From Armatimonadota bacterium (GTDB lineage: Bacteria > Sysuimicrobiota > Sysuimicrobiia > Sysuimicrobiales > JACQTN01), in assembly GCA_016210785.1 (NCBI GenBank), contig JACQTN010000071.1, positions 1 to 7,290 of the forward strand: a stretch of 7,290 nt of DNA. The letters run 5' to 3'. A program made the position numbers and the translations under genes. How positions within the stretch are numbered: the first letter of the stretch is position 1; each line of letters starts with the position of its first letter. The notes beneath the pieces were generated by a model, which was not told where the DNA came from, did not search any database, and saw only the letters and a program-made list of their open reading frames with translations. This document shows positions 5,479-7,290 of this stretch, one piece after another.

Positions 5479-5559
5479 ATGAGGGTAGGCCGGCGGGAAC
5501 GCCGAGAGATAGAGTGGCGTGCAGGCGCCGCGAACGCCGTGGCGCCCGGGGAGTCATAA
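5479..5559 (+). CDS. Candidate 26-residue ORF
   Basis: ATG 5479 to TAA 5557-5559 encodes a strongly basic start (MRVGRRERREIEWR) and a small-residue end (AGAANAVAPGES). It begins 5 bases after the stop of the preceding 38-codon frame. No clear ribosome binding site is seen, and there are no cysteines. Listed because it is one of the few small-peptide candidates near the TOMM-type gene; it may well be non-coding. Confidence 0.12.
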   Translation: MRVGRRERREIEWRAGAANAVAPGES

Positions 5560-5705
5560 CCGTTGCGGAGCGTACCGCGGCTTCCGTGGCGACGGAATCT
5601 GGGTGGCGCCGTCGCGTACCCTTGCACCGGCCAGCAGGGGGGCATCCTGTCTGGGTATCCGTCGCGGTAGATGAGCGAACTTGGTTAGCTGATTCTTCAT
5701 AGCAC

Positions 5706-5719
5706 GTCCGAAGTCCGAA
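5706..5719 (+). repeat. Perfect tandem heptamer GTCCGAA x2
   Basis: GTCCGAA at 5706-5712 is repeated at once at 5713-5719, 76 bases before the GTG of the BTAD regulator and inside the less GC-rich patch where a promoter would be expected. It could be an operator half-site pair, but the 7-base period puts the copies on different faces of the helix, unlike the 11-base pair at 4040-4060. No strong -10 box could be assigned nearby. Confidence 0.5.
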
Positions 5720-5738
5720 TTCTCATACGTTGTGGGTT

Positions 5739-5772
5739 CCCGCGAGGCGGGTCGCCGGGGCGCCCCCGCGGG
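5739..5772 (+). promoter_or_regulatory. GC-rich hairpin in the leader of the BTAD regulator
   Basis: CCCGCG (5739-5744) pairs with CGCGGG (5767-5772), and the sequence between contains the palindrome GGGGCGCCCC (5757-5766) and further GGCG/CGCC pairing options. There is no U-run, so it is not an intrinsic terminator. It ends 6 bases before the Shine-Dalgarno sequence of the gene at 5795, so it could modulate ribosome access or mRNA stability. Folding energy was not computed, and GC-rich DNA makes hairpins by chance. Confidence 0.35.
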
Positions 5773-5778
5773 TGGAGC

Positions 5779-5786
5779 GGGGAGAG
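5779..5786 (+). promoter_or_regulatory. Ribosome binding site of the BTAD regulator
   Basis: GGGGAGAG lies 8 bases before GTG 5795 and supports that codon as the start. A nearer ATG at 5787 opens only a four-codon frame (MLPC, then TGA at 5799-5801) that overlaps the regulator's first codons in another frame; it is probably chance, though it could act as a tiny upstream frame competing for the ribosome. Confidence 0.6.
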
Positions 5787-5794
5787 ATGTTGCC

Positions 5795-7290
5795 GTGCTG
5801 AGAGTCCGCCTCCTCGGCGATGTAGATGTCCGCTGGCAGGGCCGCCCGCTGCAGTTTCCCACGCACAAATCGCGCCTGCTGCTGGCCTATCTGATCCACC
5901 ATCGCACACCCCACACACGGCAGGAACTGGCGGCGCTGCTGTGGGGCGAGATGCCGGAGCGGCAGGCGCGGGCCAACCTGAAGACCACGTTGTGGCGTCT
6001 GCGGCGGGTGTTTCGGGAGATGGGCGCGTCGTTTGAGACGTGCATGGTGGCGGGGCGGGGCCACCTGGCATTTGGGGGGGACGGGGCCGGCGAGGTGGAT
6101 ACGCACGTGTTCGAGCGGCTGGCGGACAGCGGCCTGGGGGGTGGTGGGGGCGACCAGGTGCTGCGGCAGGCGGCCGAGGCGTATGGCGGGCCGTTCTTGG
6201 CAGGGTGCGACGAGGAATGGTGTCTGGTGGAGCGGCAGCGGCTGGCGATGATCTACCAGCAGGTGCTGCGCACGCTGGTGGCGCGCCACAAAGAGCGCGG
6301 GGAGTACCGGACGGCGTTGCGCTGGGCGCGGCGGCTGGTGGAGCATGAGGCGCTGGATGAGGGCGGGCATCAGGAGGTCATCCGGCTGCTGCACCTGCTG
6401 GGGGACACGGCGGGGGCGCTGCGGCAGTACCAGGTGTGTTACGACATGGTGCAGCGGGAGTTGGGCACCATGGTGGCGGCGGAGACGCGGGGACTGTACG
6501 AGCAGATCGTGGCGGCGCGCCAGGAGGCGCGCGAGGGTGCGACGCTGCCCATTGCGCCGGCGCCGCCGCCGGACGTGCTGCCGGTGAAGGCCAGCGAGAT
6601 TCCGCTAGTGGGGCGGGAGCGGGAACTGGCCGAGTTGGTCGGCTACGTGGAGCAGATGATGAAGGGGGAGGGCGGGTTCTATCTGGTGACGGGGGAAGCG
6701 GGCATTGGCAAGACGCGGCTGCTGCGGGAGTTGGCCAGCCAGGCGCGCTGGCGGGGCGCGCAGGTGCTGTGGGGGCAGGGGATGGAGATCGAGCACCCGG
6801 TGCCCTACCAGCCGGTGACCGAGGCGATCCGGCAGGGGCTGCGGGAGCTGTCCGCGGCCGAGTTGGTGACGGTGGAGCGGATCTGGCTGGCCACGCTGGG
6901 GACGCTGGTGCCGGAGGTGCGCCGCCTGCTGCCCGATCTCGGCGATCCGCCGCCGCTGGACCCGGAGATGGCGCGGGCGCGCCTGCTGGAGGCGGTGGCG
7001 CAATACCTGACCGGGCTGGCCGCGGTGAAGCCGCAGCTCATGGTGCTGGAGGACCTGCACTGGGCCGACCCGGCCACGGTGGACGTGCTGCTCTACCTGG
7101 TTGGGCATCTTTCGGGGAGTCGCCTGCTGATCGTGGGTACCGTGCGCTCGGAGAGTGTGGGCGATGCGAGCAGAGAAGGGACTGCCGGTCACCGGCTGAT
7201 GGGCGCGGCGATACGCCGTCTGCGTTTGACGCGCCTGTCTGCAGAGGACATCGAGTTCCTGCTGCTGCGAATTCTGGGCCGGGTGGATCA
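5795..7290 (+). CDS. BTAD/SARP-like regulator with AAA ATPase (3' end outside window)
   Basis: The frame from GTG 5795 stays open to the window end, giving 498 residues of a larger protein. Residues 1-95 match the OmpR/PhoB-like winged helix of SARP-type regulators, starting MLRVRLLGDVDVRWQGRPLQ with a helix TRQELAALLWGEMPERQARA (41-60) and NLKTTLWRLRRVF (61-73). Residues about 102-242 are the BTAD domain (VDTHVFERL; EAYGGPFLAGCDEEW at 128-142; RELGTMVAAETRGLYEQI). After a Pro-rich linker (252-262), LVGRERELAEL (271-281) opens an AAA/NACHT-like STAND module with Walker A GEAGIGKT (300-307) and Walker B LMVLEDLHWAD (415-425). Family members act as cytoplasmic signal-controlled activators and usually end in TPR repeats, which would lie beyond 7290. 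Codons are strongly G-ending. It follows the TOMM-type gene by 507 bases and is a candidate regulator of it. A short poly-Gly stretch (115-119) sits between the winged helix and BTAD core. The effector is unknown. Confidence 0.9.
   Translation, partial: MLRVRLLGDVDVRWQGRPLQFPTHKSRLLLAYLIHHRTPHTRQELAALLWGEMPERQARANLKTTLWRLRRVFREMGASFETCMVAGRGHLAFGGDGAGEVDTHVFERLADSGLGGGGGDQVLRQAAEAYGGPFLAGCDEEWCLVERQRLAMIYQQVLRTLVARHKERGEYRTALRWARRLVEHEALDEGGHQEVIRLLHLLGDTAGALRQYQVCYDMVQRELGTMVAAETRGLYEQIVAARQEAREGATLPIAPAPPPDVLPVKASEIPLVGRERELAELVGYVEQMMKGEGGFYLVTGEAGIGKTRLLRELASQARWRGAQVLWGQGMEIEHPVPYQPVTEAIRQGLRELSAAELVTVERIWLATLGTLVPEVRRLLPDLGDPPPLDPEMARARLLEAVAQYLTGLAAVKPQLMVLEDLHWADPATVDVLLYLVGHLSGSRLLIVGTVRSESVGDASREGTAGHRLMGAAIRRLRLTRLSAEDIEFLLLRILGRVD

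Larger units (their letters stand above)
5288..5794. other. 507-base stretch without a confident gene
   Basis: Between the TOMM-type gene and the BTAD regulator no long open frame with family features is found on either strand. It holds two short + strand frames (5357-5473 and 5479-5559), an 18-base tandem repeat inside the first, a less GC-rich patch (about 5670-5735) suited to a promoter, a tandem GTCCGAA heptamer and a GC-rich hairpin before the regulator's ribosome binding site. A 61-codon frame from GTG 5514 to TAG 5700-5702 has mixed third positions and no ribosome binding site, so I do not count it. No terminator with a U-run was found after 5287. Confidence 0.6.

Noticed and set aside
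5514..5702. GTG-started + strand frame
   Set aside because: No ribosome binding site, mixed third-position composition and no recognisable motif.
1..7290. CRISPR array, transposase, integrase, rRNA
   Set aside because: No regularly spaced repeats, no transposase or recombinase motifs and no terminal inverted repeats were seen on either strand.

Overview
The window is very GC-rich with a strong preference for G or C at the third codon position, and every gene I can support is on the + strand. The combination of a BTAD-type (SARP-like) regulator fused to an AAA ATPase, an XRE helix-turn-helix protein with a long TPR array, a perfect TATAAT close to a gene start and many GTG/CTG/GCG/CGG codons suggests a high-GC, possibly thermophilic, member of Chloroflexota or a neighbouring deep-branching lineage. 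That placement is inference; no marker gene is present.

Layout. Positions 1-60 are the last codons of an unidentified gene. After a 170-base gap comes a D-2-hydroxyacid dehydrogenase of the phosphoglycerate dehydrogenase type (231-1208). A 182-base gap without a clear signal leads to an XRE/TPR regulator (1391-2713). Its stop codon lies next to a near-ideal -10 box (2719-2724) that should drive a two-gene unit: an 86-residue zinc-ribbon protein (2758-3018) and, 8 bases later, an agmatinase-family ureohydrolase (3027-3977). A clean intrinsic terminator (3979-4004) closes this unit.

From about 4000 to 5760 the DNA is visibly less GC-rich and holds the most unusual content. Two perfect copies of TCTTGTGACC, 11 bases apart, lie 10 bases upstream of a possible -10 box. 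They precede a gene (4253-5287) that I read as an E1-like (ThiF-like) protein of thiazole/oxazole-modified peptide (TOMM/azoline RiPP) biosynthesis, the type that binds the precursor leader and assists a YcaO cyclodehydratase. No YcaO protein, dehydrogenase or clear precursor is in the window. Short open frames on both sides (4072-4230, 5357-5473, 5479-5559) are the only local small-peptide candidates, and none has a convincing Cys/Ser/Thr-rich core.

The window ends inside a large regulator (5795 to beyond 7290) with an N-terminal winged helix, a BTAD domain and an AAA/NACHT-like ATPase. Known SARPs bind heptamer direct repeats at 11-base spacing just upstream of a -10 box, which is the arrangement seen before the TOMM-type gene. 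A testable working model is that the BTAD regulator controls the TOMM-type gene. The left half (dehydrogenase, TPR regulator, ureohydrolase) looks like ordinary metabolism and regulation with no visible link to the right half.
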